From positions 70,723 to 115,417 of the forward strand of contig NZ_JASCTH010000033.1 of NCBI RefSeq assembly GCF_030009775.1: DNA of 44,695 nucleotides, given 5' to 3'. The notes under the pieces were generated by a model. It was not told the origin of the DNA. It saw only the letters and a program-made list of their open reading frames with translations, and made no database searches. Position 1 is the first letter of the stretch. Each line of letters begins with the position of its first letter. Below, piece by piece: positions 15,594-23,685 of the stretch. The position numbers and the translations under genes were made by a program. The stretch is from Actinoplanes sandaracinus (GTDB lineage: Bacteria; Actinomycetota; Actinomycetes; Mycobacteriales; Micromonosporaceae).

Positions 15594-16709
15594 TCAGCGG
15601 AGCACCTCCGTCAGCGATATCGAACGCATGCCGTGCGCCTCGGCGACCGGTCCGCAGACCACGTCACCGTCGAACGTGTTCAGGCCCGCCGCGAGCGCCG
15701 GGTCGGCGCGCAGGGCGCCGCGCCAGCCGCGGTTGGCCAGTTCGAGAGCGTACGGCAAGGTCACGTTCGTGAGAGCGTACGTGCTGGTGTGCGGCACCGC
15801 CCCCGGCATGTTCGCGACGCAGTAGAACATCGACCGGTGCACCGGGTAGGTCGGGGAGTCGTGCGTGGTCGCATGCGAATCCTCGAAGCAGCCGCCCTGG
15901 TCGATCGAGATGTCGACCAGCACGCTGCCCGGTTTCATCCGCGCCACCAGGTCGTTGGAGATCAGCGTCGGCGCCTTCGCGCCCGGCACCAGCACCGCCC
16001 CCACCACCAGATCCGCGTCGAGCACGGCCTTCTCGATCTCGTACGCGTTCGACGCGATCGTCTGGATGTGCCCGCGATAGTCGGCGTCCACCGCCCGCAG
16101 CCGGGCCACGTTCTTGTCCAGCAGCAGCACCTCGGCCTGCATGCCGAGAGCGATCGCGGCGGCGTTCAGCCCGGAGACGCCGGCGCCGATCACCACGACC
16201 TTGGCCGCGTACACCCCCGGGACGCCGCCCATCAGCACGCCGCGGCCCCCGCCCTGCCGCATCAGGTGGTACGCGCCGACCTGCGGGGCCAGCCGCCCGG
16301 CCACCTCGGACATGGGGGCGAGCAGCGGCAGCGAACGGTCCGCGAGTTCGACCGTCTCGTACGCGATGCCGGTGACCTTGCGTTCCAGGAGCGCGTCCGT
16401 GCAGGACTTGGACGCGGCCAGGTGCAGGTAGGTGAAGAGCACCTGGCCGGGCCGCATCCGGTGGTACTCCTCCGGCACCGGCTCCTTGACCTTGAGGATC
16501 AGGTCGCCGGCGCCCCACACATCGTCGGCGTCCGGCAGGATCACCGCCCCGGCGTCCTGATAGTCGCCGTCGGTGATCGAAGATCCGGTACCCGCCCCGG
16601 ACTGCACGACCACCTGGTGGCCGTTGCGGACGAACTCGTAGACGCCTGCCGGGGTGATGGCCACCCGGAACTCGTTGTTCTTGACCTCGGTGGGAATGCC
16701 GACCTTCAT
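15594..16709 (-). CDS. ald: Alanine dehydrogenase
   Basis: NAD-dependent interconversion of L-alanine with pyruvate and ammonia. The N-terminus MKVGIPTEVKNNEFRVAITPAGV is diagnostic, and the nucleotide-binding core VVVIGAGVSGLNAAAIALGM is near residue 170. The active-site region SDLVARMKPGSVLVDISIDQGG and the C-terminal HSMFYCVANMPGAVPHTST-type stretch (here HRSMFYCVANMPGAV) are clear. At 371 aa it is exactly the family length. The ATG at 16709 is chosen by homology; the frame is open further upstream without meaning. It is co-transcribed with xerD and divergent from the barstar-domain gene. Confidence 0.96.
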   Translation of the reverse strand: MKVGIPTEVKNNEFRVAITPAGVYEFVRNGHQVVVQSGAGTGSSITDGDYQDAGAVILPDADDVWGAGDLILKVKEPVPEEYHRMRPGQVLFTYLHLAASKSCTDALLERKVTGIAYETVELADRSLPLLAPMSEVAGRLAPQVGAYHLMRQGGGRGVLMGGVPGVYAAKVVVIGAGVSGLNAAAIALGMQAEVLLLDKNVARLRAVDADYRGHIQTIASNAYEIEKAVLDADLVVGAVLVPGAKAPTLISNDLVARMKPGSVLVDISIDQGGCFEDSHATTHDSPTYPVHRSMFYCVANMPGAVPHTSTYALTNVTLPYALELANRGWRGALRADPALAAGLNTFDGDVVCGPVAEAHGMRSISLTEVLR

Positions 16710-16799
16710 GGGCCGGACGTTACCCCTGACCTGCTGATCTTTCCCGATTCGCGCACCGGCATCCCCCGGTCGGCGGTCCGGGCTGTACGGTTCCACCCG

Positions 16800-18008
16800 A
16801 TGAGCGGCTTTCCCTGGCTTCTGGTGGACCAGAACACCGACGACGGTGAACTCGTGATCGCCGCCTGCTCCGAGATCGACGGTCTGTTCGTGGTGGAGCC
16901 CGAACCACCGGTCGAGCGATACAGCCTCCTCGGCTGCGAGCCGGCCGGCCGGCTGGCCGCCGCCTGCGCCGGCACCGGGCCCGCCTGGCTGGGAAACATC
17001 GGCCTCGACGCGGTGCACCCGCCGCACTCGAAACACCCGGAGCACTGCTGGCACTGCGCCGAGGAGTTGCTGGACATCACCGTCCTCGGGGCGCGGCCGT
17101 CGGTGCTCGGGCCGGGGCTGCTCGACGTGACGCTGGAGGGGCGGCTGCGGATCGAGGAGATGGCCCGGTTCGCCCGCGGCGCCGACCGGGCGCCCGACGC
17201 GGACGGATTCCTGCTGGTCGGCGTCACCGGGCACGGTGACGAGGACTTCGGGATCTGCCGGGAGGTGGCCGGGGTGTTCCGGTCCCGGCCGGCTCCGTCA
17301 CCGCGCGGCGCGGCGCTGATCGGCTGCCGGCCCGAACCGCCGCTGCAACGTGCCCTCGACGCTCTGGCCCGCGGCGCGGCCCGGCGACGGCGCTGGGTGC
17401 AGGGCTCGATCTTCAGCGTGGACCGGGACGGCACCGCCGTCGGCATGGTCGGCGCGGGCCTCGGGGCCGAAGTCGCCACGGTACGGCCGTCGCGTCTCGG
17501 CGCCGGCCTGGTGGACGTCACCCTCGAACCCACCTACGGCGACGCCATCGGCGGTCCCCGCCCGGCCGGGGCCCGCACCGTCTGGCAGCGCTGGCGGGCC
17601 GGCCGCCCCGACGTCCACGGCGAATGGGCCGAGTACGACGCCGACCTGCGCCACGAATGGGCCGGGGTCGCCCTCGCCCACCACGAGCAGCGGCCGGACC
17701 GGCCGGCCGGCACCCGTTACCACATGGCCGGCCGGCACATCACCGACGTGGAAGGCTTCTTCTGCGCCATCGGCGAGGCGGTCAACGGCCCCGGCGGCTA
17801 TTTCGGCTGGAACCTGGGCGCGCTGCACGACTGCGCCAACGGCGGCTGGGGCGCGGCCCCCGGGTTCAGCCTGGTCTGGCACGACTCCGAGGTGGCCCGC
17901 ACCCACTTGACGGACGGTTACGACCGGCGCTGGTGGACGCCTGCCGTCACGATGGACGACCTGCTCGGATACCTCGCCGACTCCGGCGTCGACGTCGACC
18001 TCCGCTGA
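16800..18008 (+). CDS. Barstar-domain protein with duplicated N-terminal module
   Basis: 402 aa. The C-terminal 95 residues (about 305-402) are a barstar fold: GRHITDVEGFFCAIGEAVNG, then YFGWNLGALHDC at 334-345, then the helix DLLGYLADSGVDVDL. Barstar is the inhibitor of barnase-type RNases. The counterpart of barstar Asp39 is kept (D344), while Asp35 is replaced by Gly340. The N-terminal 250 residues hold an internal duplication: LLGCEP at 43 and LIGCRP at 173, RPSVLGPGLLDVTLE at 99 and RPSRLGAGLVDVTLE at 229, both exactly 130 residues apart. I do not recognise that module. No barnase-like gene is adjacent. It could be an immunity protein or an RNase regulator. The ATG at 16800 is chosen because it starts the recognisable protein. 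Confidence 0.8.
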   Translation: MSGFPWLLVDQNTDDGELVIAACSEIDGLFVVEPEPPVERYSLLGCEPAGRLAAACAGTGPAWLGNIGLDAVHPPHSKHPEHCWHCAEELLDITVLGARPSVLGPGLLDVTLEGRLRIEEMARFARGADRAPDADGFLLVGVTGHGDEDFGICREVAGVFRSRPAPSPRGAALIGCRPEPPLQRALDALARGAARRRRWVQGSIFSVDRDGTAVGMVGAGLGAEVATVRPSRLGAGLVDVTLEPTYGDAIGGPRPAGARTVWQRWRAGRPDVHGEWAEYDADLRHEWAGVALAHHEQRPDRPAGTRYHMAGRHITDVEGFFCAIGEAVNGPGGYFGWNLGALHDCANGGWGAAPGFSLVWHDSEVARTHLTDGYDRRWWTPAVTMDDLLGYLADSGVDVDLR

Positions 18009-18035
18009 CCGATTCCGTTCACCGAAGACCGGTCG

Positions 18036-18446
18036 TCAGGCAGCGGGGATGTCGCGCTTGTTGACGGTGAGCTGGTGGGCGTCGCCGTCCGGCTCGTCGA
18101 GACCGAAGGAGATCACGCGCCGCGGGTGGATCCGGATGATCGGGTCGGGGGTCTCCAGGGCCTCGCCGTGGCCGCGGATCTCCACGCAGCGCACCCGCCA
18201 CGGGTTCACCGACGGCACGTCGTCGACCACGAACGCCACCCGGCCGTTGTCCGCCACGTTGCGGAACTTGCGGCTCGCCGCCATGTTGTAGCCGGTGATG
18301 TCGATCGTGCCGGTCTCCGCGTTGTAGCGGTAGCCGACCGGGCTGACCTGCAGCGTCCCGTCCGGCTGGACCGTGGCGAGCCGGCCCAGCCGCTGGACGG
18401 CCAGATATTCGAGTTCGGTGGCGGTGAAAGGCGCGATGACAGACAT
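18036..18446 (-). CDS. PPOX-class F420-dependent oxidoreductase-like protein
   Basis: 136-aa split-barrel flavin/deazaflavin protein of the pyridoxamine-phosphate-oxidase superfamily. FTATELEYLAVQRLGRLATVQPDGTLQVSPVGYRY at the N-terminus and GYNMAASRKFRNVADNGRVAFVVDD in the middle are typical of small actinobacterial F420-binding members (MSMEG_5819-like group), and IRIHPRRVISFGLDE lies near the end. The substrate is unknown. The ATG at 18446 has GGAGG 9 bp upstream. Directly upstream is a 20-bp palindrome of MerR/SoxR type, suggesting redox- or ligand-controlled expression. Confidence 0.85.
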   Translation of the reverse strand: MSVIAPFTATELEYLAVQRLGRLATVQPDGTLQVSPVGYRYNAETGTIDITGYNMAASRKFRNVADNGRVAFVVDDVPSVNPWRVRCVEIRGHGEALETPDPIIRIHPRRVISFGLDEPDGDAHQLTVNKRDIPAA

Positions 18447-18460
18447 GCGCCCAGCCTCCG

Positions 18461-18480
18461 ACCTCAACATGGGTTGAGGT
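18461..18480. promoter_or_regulatory. MerR/SoxR-like operator palindrome
   Basis: ACCTCAAC-ATGG-GTTGAGGT, perfect 8-bp arms with a 4-bp centre, 14 bp before the oxidoreductase ATG. It closely resembles SoxR boxes (CCTCAAG-N4-CTTGAGG). On the minus strand it is embedded in TTGACCTCAACC, where TTGACC can be the -35 box, the geometry typical of MerR-family promoters. The expected -10 at a 19-bp spacing is poor (GAGGCT). No merR gene is in the window. Confidence 0.55.
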
Positions 18481-18492
18481 CAAGTGCTCCGG

Positions 18493-18888
18493 TCAGCCGA
18501 CGAAGACACAGAAGGTGTGGCCGGCTGGGTCGGCGTACACCCGCAGGGGTTCTTCGGGGTCGTCGCTGCGGTCGAACCGCAGCGTGGCGCCCAGGCTGAG
18601 CGCGCGTTCGTGTTGCCGGTCCAGTTCCTCGACCGAGTCGACCGCCGTGTCCAGGTGCATCTGCTGCGGCACCTCGTCGCCGGGCCAGGTCGTCGGGCGG
18701 ACCCCGTCGGTCTGCTGGAAGGCCAGCTGCCAGGAACCGTCCGCGGGCTCCAGGACCAGCCAGTCGCTTCCGGCCGCCGGTTCGTCGCCCTTGCGGTACG
18801 AAAGGCCGAGCAACTGCCGGTAGAACTCGGCGAGCCCGTACGCGTCGGTGGTGTCCAGCACGAACGACCGGAGCTTCGGAACGGCCAT
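18493..18888 (-). CDS. VOC-family (glyoxalase-like) protein
   Basis: 131-aa vicinal-oxygen-chelate protein with two beta-alpha-beta-beta-beta modules: LRSFVLDTTDAYGLAEFYRQLLGL at the N-terminus and MHLDTAVDSVEELDRQHERALSLGA in the second half, ending YADPAGHTFCVFVG. Members include glyoxalase I, dioxygenases and antibiotic-binding resistance proteins. Here metal ligands His78 and a Glu near the C-terminus are not both obvious, so the activity is open. The ATG at 18888 lies behind AGGAGG. It is 46 bp upstream of the oxidoreductase gene on the same strand, with the palindrome between them. Confidence 0.85.
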   Translation of the reverse strand: MAVPKLRSFVLDTTDAYGLAEFYRQLLGLSYRKGDEPAAGSDWLVLEPADGSWQLAFQQTDGVRPTTWPGDEVPQQMHLDTAVDSVEELDRQHERALSLGATLRFDRSDDPEEPLRVYADPAGHTFCVFVG

Positions 18889-18988
18889 GGCGCCTCCTGG
18901 CGAGATCGACGGAACGGGGCCAGGTCCTCGGCATACCCGCCCGGGACGACTTGATGCGCCGCGCCGCCCGGGCGGGGTGGGGTCCGGT

Positions 18989-20251
18989 TCAGGCCACCGG
19001 CACCGGCTCGTTGCGGGGCGTGCGCGCGATCCAGCGCACCACCGGCCGGCAGGCGACCGCGCAGACCACGAAGATCGCCCCGATCACCCACCAGCCCCAG
19101 CCGCCGGTCTCGATGGCGAGGATGGTGAAGCCGGCCGGGCCGACCATCTTGGCCAGCCCGCCCACCGACTTGCCCAGGCCGACGTAGGCGCCGCGCTGGT
19201 CGGCGGGTGGCACCTCGGTGTTCAGGTACCACTGCGCCGACGACAGCCACAGTTCGGTGCCGGTGAGCAGTGCCACGGCCGCGGCGAGCACGGCGACCGT
19301 GACCCATCCCTGGGTGCGGCCGCTGAGCGCCACGATCGGGCAGGCGATCGCGGCCGCGATCGCCGCCCAGCGCAGCAGCCGGGTGGCGCCGTGCAGGGTG
19401 TCGGCGCCTCGCGCGGCCCGCACCTGCAGCAGCACCGCCATCACCGTGTTCAGCGCGACCAGGGCGCCGAGCACCGGTTTCGGCGCGTCGGTCATGGTGA
19501 TCGCCCACAGTGGGAGGACTTCGGCCCAGATGGTGCCGTGCAGCCAGAGGACGCCGATGAGCACCGCCGACGTCGTGTACGGGTGGTCGCGCAGCACGCC
19601 CCACGGGCTGGGCCGCGGCCCGTCGGCCCGGGCCGGGGTCTCCGCTTTCGGCATCCGGGCCACGAAGAACGCGTTGAGGGCGATGCCCACGGCCGCGGTC
19701 AGCACCAGGATCAGCAGTCCCGGCCGGCTGTCGAGGGCGAGGGCGGCGGCGCCGATCCCGGATCCGAGGGTGAAGCCGACGTTCAGGTAGGCGCGGTTGA
19801 ACGCCATCACCCGGACCCGGCCCTCCTTGGGCACGACCGCGGCCGTGTAGACCACCCGCCCCGCGTTGGCCAGCGCCTCCGCTGTGGTCTGCGCGCAGAT
19901 CACCAGCAGGAACAGCAGGAAGCCGTCGGCCAGCGGGTAGGCCGCGAACGCCGCCGCCTCGGCGAGCGCGCCGATCACCCAGGCCCGCTGCCCGCCGATC
20001 CGGTCGGCGAGGTGCCCGAACGGCATCGATCCGACCAGGCCGACGAACCCGGCCGCGGAGAGCCCGATGCCGATCTGTATCGGTGTCAGCCCCACGTACA
20101 GGCTGAAGAACACCACGCTTCCGGTGAGGAAGGCGCCGTTGCCGACTGCGTAGATCAGGGACTGGATCGCGAGCGTGCGCGGCAGTCCGGGCGGTGGCAG
20201 GATCTTTCCGATTGTTCCCCGTAGCTCAGCCATCGCCGTACATAAGATCAT
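18989..20251 (-). CDS. MFS transporter
   Basis: 420-aa membrane protein with about twelve transmembrane helices. The loop GHLADRIGGQRAWVIGAL after TM2 is the MFS signature, and the second half begins near PWGVLRDHPYTTSAVLIGVL. It looks like a drug/proton antiporter-type exporter; the substrate cannot be told from sequence. The start is uncertain: the ATG at 20251 lies 10 bp after the stop of the CPBP gene behind GGGGAA, and a second in-frame ATG at 20233 gives 414 aa. It probably shares a transcript with the CPBP gene. Confidence 0.85.
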   Translation of the reverse strand: MILCTAMAELRGTIGKILPPPGLPRTLAIQSLIYAVGNGAFLTGSVVFFSLYVGLTPIQIGIGLSAAGFVGLVGSMPFGHLADRIGGQRAWVIGALAEAAAFAAYPLADGFLLFLLVICAQTTAEALANAGRVVYTAAVVPKEGRVRVMAFNRAYLNVGFTLGSGIGAAALALDSRPGLLILVLTAAVGIALNAFFVARMPKAETPARADGPRPSPWGVLRDHPYTTSAVLIGVLWLHGTIWAEVLPLWAITMTDAPKPVLGALVALNTVMAVLLQVRAARGADTLHGATRLLRWAAIAAAIACPIVALSGRTQGWVTVAVLAAAVALLTGTELWLSSAQWYLNTEVPPADQRGAYVGLGKSVGGLAKMVGPAGFTILAIETGGWGWWVIGAIFVVCAVACRPVVRWIARTPRNEPVPVA

Positions 20252-20261
20252 TTCCCCGGGG

Positions 20262-21119
20262 TCAGACGAAGAGCGGGATCAGGGCCAGAGCGTTCGCGGC
20301 GCCGTGCACCACGAAGATCGCCCACATGTTGCGGTACCGCGACCACAGGTACCCGGCCATCAGAGCGAGCGCGCCGGTCGACGTGATCGTCCCCAGCGCC
20401 ACCACGACGCTCGGCTCGTCGACCAGCCGGTAGGCGTGCATCAGCACGAAGAGCAGTGCCGCGGCGGTGATCGCCGGCCACCGGCCCCACAACGCTTCCA
20501 GCCGGGTCTGCAACGCCACCCGGTAGAACCACTCCTCCAGCACACTGGCGGTGAAGAACACGAACAGCATCGTCAGGGCCAGCTCGACACGGTCCCAGTC
20601 CGCGTACCCCGAGACGTCCTCGCCGCCGCCCGCGAGAGGACTGTAGAAGTACAGGTAGCCCCAGGCGAGGACGGCCGGCACAGGCCCCAGCCGGTACCAC
20701 AGCCGGGGCACTCGCTCGCGGTGGGCGCGCGCCGGCGATCGCCCCCGGGCCGACCTCAGCACCAGCCATCCGCCGCCGAGCAGCACCAGCACCTTGACCA
20801 GCGGATAGAGGTCACTGCCGCCGGGCAGCGCCCGCACCGCGATCGCCAGCGCCGTGAACAGCAGCGCCACCCCGGCGAGCCCGCGCGCCTGCCGGCGCGT
20901 CACGTCGTCGCCGGCGATCGCCATCACCGGCAGCGAGGGTGGGACGAGACGGATCAGAATCAGACCCACGAGGCACGGGACGACGACCGCCGCCAGCGGC
21001 ACCGCAGCCGCTTCCTCGTCCGCCGACGTGATGATCCTGGTGTGCCCGGTGGCCAGCAACAGGATCGGGGCCCCGGCAAGGACCGTCAGTCCGGCGGCGG
21101 TGGGCATCCACGTGCGCAT
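20262..21119 (-). CDS. CPBP-family intramembrane metalloprotease
   Basis: 285-aa protein with about eight transmembrane helices and the CPBP (Abi/Rce1-like) motifs in order: EEWFYR at 195-200, a His in LLFVLMHAYRL (His228) and HGAANA (His272 with Asn). These Glu and His residues form the metal/active site of the glutamate-type intramembrane proteases. Actinobacterial members are often near bacteriocin or membrane-stress genes, but the substrate here is unknown. The start is set at the ATG 21119, although an upstream GTG at 21152 is possible; neither has a strong ribosome-binding site. It precedes the MFS gene by 10 bp. Confidence 0.82.
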   Translation of the reverse strand: MRTWMPTAAGLTVLAGAPILLLATGHTRIITSADEEAAAVPLAAVVVPCLVGLILIRLVPPSLPVMAIAGDDVTRRQARGLAGVALLFTALAIAVRALPGGSDLYPLVKVLVLLGGGWLVLRSARGRSPARAHRERVPRLWYRLGPVPAVLAWGYLYFYSPLAGGGEDVSGYADWDRVELALTMLFVFFTASVLEEWFYRVALQTRLEALWGRWPAITAAALLFVLMHAYRLVDEPSVVVALGTITSTGALALMAGYLWSRYRNMWAIFVVHGAANALALIPLFV

Positions 21120-21195
21120 CCGGCCATCATGGACTGTCGGGGCGCCCGGCACCGCCCGCGATCAGACCGTTTCCGGACATGTCCGAGATCTGATT

Positions 21196-21807
21196 TCAAG
21201 CCGTTCCGGGTCGCGGCTTTCCAGCCGTTCCGGGTCGCAGCGCCGCCATCGCGAGGTCGACGATGCCGTCCGCGTACTCCTCGGTGAGCGGGCCGGTGCG
21301 CATCATCCAGCGGTGGTACATCGGCCCGATGAGCAGCTCGACGGCCTGGTCGAGATCCACCTCGGGGCGCAGGTCTCCCGCCTCGCGGGCGGACCGCAGC
21401 CGGTCCTTGACGGTGTCGAGCTGGGGCCGGAGCATCCGGTCGCGCATCTGGTCGGCGAACGCCTCACTGGACAGGGTCTCGATGGTGAGGGCGCGGGTGG
21501 TCGCGGAGAGCCGGGGGTCGGCGAGTTCGGCGACGATCGCGCGGACGACGACGCGCAGGTCGGCTTCCAGGTCGCCGGTGTCGGGCAGGGCCTGCGGACC
21601 GGCTGCGGCGGCCTGCTCGACGAGCGCGTCGAGGACGACCGCGCCCCGCCCGGGCCACCAGCGGTAGATGGTCTGTTTGCCGACACCGGCCCGGCTCGCG
21701 ATCGCCTCGATGGTGAGGTCGGCGTATCCGGACTCGCGCAGCAGGGCCAGCACGGCGTCGAGGATCGCCGTGCGGGAGCGTTCACTGCGGCGGGCGGCGT
21801 TGGGCAT
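21196..21807 (-). CDS. TetR/AcrR-family repressor
   Basis: 203-aa regulator. The N-terminal helix-turn-helix is clear (RTAILDAVLALLRESGYADLTIEAIASRAGVGKQTIYRWWPGRGAVV, about residues 12-57), followed by a TetR_C ligand domain. The C-terminus RPGTAGKPRPGTA comes from a short direct DNA repeat (about 21200-21240). It is divergent from the glycosyltransferase gene, and the intergenic region holds two identical palindromes, so it very probably represses both itself and the glycosyltransferase, releasing them when a macrolide-like or other ligand binds. Confidence 0.92.
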   Translation of the reverse strand: MPNAARRSERSRTAILDAVLALLRESGYADLTIEAIASRAGVGKQTIYRWWPGRGAVVLDALVEQAAAAGPQALPDTGDLEADLRVVVRAIVAELADPRLSATTRALTIETLSSEAFADQMRDRMLRPQLDTVKDRLRSAREAGDLRPEVDLDQAVELLIGPMYHRWMMRTGPLTEEYADGIVDLAMAALRPGTAGKPRPGTA

Positions 21808-21827
21808 GATCGGAACACTACCGGAAA

Positions 21828-21844
21828 CGAGACGAGACGTCTCG
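21828..21844. promoter_or_regulatory. TetR operator 1
   Basis: CGAGACG-AGA-CGTCTCG, perfect 7-bp arms around 3 bp, 20 bp before the tetR start codon. The same arms and spacing recur at 21867-21883. Confidence 0.8.
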
Positions 21845-21866
21845 CCTTGACAACTCCGGGCAGAAG

Positions 21867-21883
21867 CGAGACGCTACGTCTCG
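21867..21883. promoter_or_regulatory. TetR operator 2, overlapping the glycosyltransferase promoter
   Basis: CGAGACG-CTA-CGTCTCG, with the same 7-3-7 architecture and arms as operator 1, centred 39 bp away. A TTGACA -35 box lies at 21847-21852 between the two operators. With a 17-bp spacer the -10 region (21870-21875, GACGCT) falls inside this operator, so bound repressor would block the glycosyltransferase promoter directly. Confidence 0.8.
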
Positions 21884-21911
21884 TCTTGTTGAACCGATCG
21901 GAAGAGCCACC

Positions 21912-23090
21912 ATGCCTCGTGCACACATCGCCATGGTCAGCATCCCGTTCCCCGGCCACGTCAACCCGAGCATCGAGGTCATCCGGGAACTGGCCGCTCG
22001 CGGGCATCGGGTGACCTACGCCAACGACCCGTCCTGGGCCGAGGCCGTCGAGGCCATCGGCGCCGAGCTCAAGCCCTACCGGTCGTCGCTGCCGTCCGGC
22101 GACGACGACTGGGCCGGCGACACGATCGACCACCTCACGGTCTTCCTCGACGACGCGGTCGCGATGCTCCCGCAACTGCGCGAGGCGTACGACCAGGACC
22201 GCCCCGACCTGTTCCTGTACGACATCGCCGGCGCCCCGGCCCGGCTGCTCGCCGAGGAATGGGGCATCCCGTCGATGCAGCTCTCCCCCACCTTCGTGGC
22301 TTGGGAGGGCTTCGAGCGGGAGATGGCCCCGATGATCGAGCAGATGCGCGCCGATCCGCGCGGCGCCGACTACTACCGCCGGTTCGAGCGGTGGCTCGCC
22401 GGCAACAAGTCCTCGACCACCGACAGCATGGCGTTCCAGGGCCGCCCCGACCGGGGACTGGTTCTGATCCCCCGGCACATGCAGCCGAACGCCGACCGTG
22501 TCGACGACGGTGTCTTCCGGTTCGTGGGCCCGATCCTGGGCGACCGCCACGACCAGGGCGACTGGACCCGGCCGGCGGACGCCGAGAACGTGCTCCTGGT
22601 GTCGCTGGGCTCCACGTTCACCGAGCATCCGGAGTTCTACCGGCGCTGCGCGGAGGCGTTCGGCGGCCTCCCCGGATGGCACACCGTGCTGCAGATCGGC
22701 CGGCACGTGGACCCGGCCGTGCTCGGCGACCTGCCGCCCGGCGTGGAGGCGCACCAGTGGGTCCCGCAACTGCGGATCCTGCGCCAGGCCGACGCGTTCC
22801 TCACCCACGGCGGCATGGGCGGTTCGGTGGAGGGCCTGTACTGCGGCACCCCGATGCTGGTCGCCCCGCAGGCGGCCGACCAGTTCGGCAACGCCGACCG
22901 GCTGACCGAGCTCGGCGTGGCCCGCCGGATCGACACCGAGATCACCGCCGCGGAGCTGCGGGCCGCTCTCCTCGGCCTGATCAACGACCCGGAGGTCCGC
23001 CGTACGAGCGCCCGCATCAGCCGGGAACTGCAGGAGCAGAGCGGCGCCGGATACGCCGCGGCGCTCATCGAAGCCGAACTGCCCCGATGA
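21912..23090 (+). CDS. Macrolide-type (MGT/GT1) glycosyltransferase
   Basis: 392-aa GT-B enzyme of the MGT family (OleD-, OleI- and Mgt-like). The N-terminus HIAMVSIPFPGHVNPSIEVIRELAARGHRVTYA carries the acceptor-side His region. The C-terminal nucleotide-sugar motif reads HQWVPQLRILRQADAFLTHGGMGGSVEGLYCGTPMLVAPQAADQFGNADRL. These enzymes transfer glucose from UDP-glucose to macrolides or other small aglycones, often inactivating them. The TetR repressor next to it and the paired operators argue for an inducible detoxification or self-protection role. The acceptor is unknown. The ATG at 21912 has GGAAG upstream. Confidence 0.92.
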   Translation: MPRAHIAMVSIPFPGHVNPSIEVIRELAARGHRVTYANDPSWAEAVEAIGAELKPYRSSLPSGDDDWAGDTIDHLTVFLDDAVAMLPQLREAYDQDRPDLFLYDIAGAPARLLAEEWGIPSMQLSPTFVAWEGFEREMAPMIEQMRADPRGADYYRRFERWLAGNKSSTTDSMAFQGRPDRGLVLIPRHMQPNADRVDDGVFRFVGPILGDRHDQGDWTRPADAENVLLVSLGSTFTEHPEFYRRCAEAFGGLPGWHTVLQIGRHVDPAVLGDLPPGVEAHQWVPQLRILRQADAFLTHGGMGGSVEGLYCGTPMLVAPQAADQFGNADRLTELGVARRIDTEITAAELRAALLGLINDPEVRRTSARISRELQEQSGAGYAAALIEAELPR

Positions 23091-23105
23091 GCGCCGCGGA
23101 TGACG

Positions 23106-23684
23106 TCAGGAGGCCCGCAGCACCGTCCAGCCGGTGTCGCGGGCCCGGGCGGCGGCCAGGACGCCACCGACCGCGGCCGCATTGGTGATCTCACCGCGGA
23201 ACACCATGGCGACGGCCTCGTCCAGGTCGACGCGGCGCACCTCCAGATCGGCCTCCTCGGCGGTCCGCACGTGCCGGTCCACCTCGGGCACCGGCGCCAG
23301 ATCACGGGCCAGGAACACCCGCACCCGCTCGTCGGCGAAGCCGGGCGAGGTGTGCAGGTCGATCAGCGGCTCGATGCGGCCGGCCGTCAGGTCGGTCTCC
23401 TCGGCCAGTTCCCGGGCCGCGGTGAGCGCCTCGTCCTCGCCGGCCACGTCCCGCAACCCGGCCGGCAGCTCCCACAGGTGCTCGCCGACCGGGTGGCGGT
23501 ACTGCTTGATCAGCACGACCCGGTCCTGCTCGTCGAGCGCGACCACCACGACGGCGCCCCGGTTCTCGACCACGTCCCGGGCGGCGGTGCTGCCGTCGGA
23601 CATGGTCACCTGGTCGGTGTAGACCGAGAAGATCGCGCCGTGATAGCGCTCGGCCCGGGACACCGTCTCGTGGGCGAACCCCAT
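23106..23684 (-). CDS. Nudix hydrolase, ADP-ribose pyrophosphatase type
   Basis: 192-aa Nudix enzyme expected to split ADP-ribose into AMP and ribose 5-phosphate. The Nudix box is AGLRDVAGEDEALTAAREL followed by AEETDLTAG, with the REUxEE glutamates present. HLWELPAGL upstream and HTSPGFADERVRVFLARDL downstream (SPG and E residues) match the ADPRase group. It starts one base after the pyrG stop codon (TGACATG), so it is translationally coupled to pyrG, the common arrangement in actinobacteria. Confidence 0.92.
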   Translation of the reverse strand: MGFAHETVSRAERYHGAIFSVYTDQVTMSDGSTAARDVVENRGAVVVVALDEQDRVVLIKQYRHPVGEHLWELPAGLRDVAGEDEALTAARELAEETDLTAGRIEPLIDLHTSPGFADERVRVFLARDLAPVPEVDRHVRTAEEADLEVRRVDLDEAVAMVFRGEITNAAAVGGVLAAARARDTGWTVLRAS

Positions 23685-23685
23685 G

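Noticed and set aside
15633..16799. Plus-strand open frame joined to the barstar-domain gene
   Set aside because: It is antisense to ald, has low-complexity shadow composition, and the recognisable protein begins at 16800.
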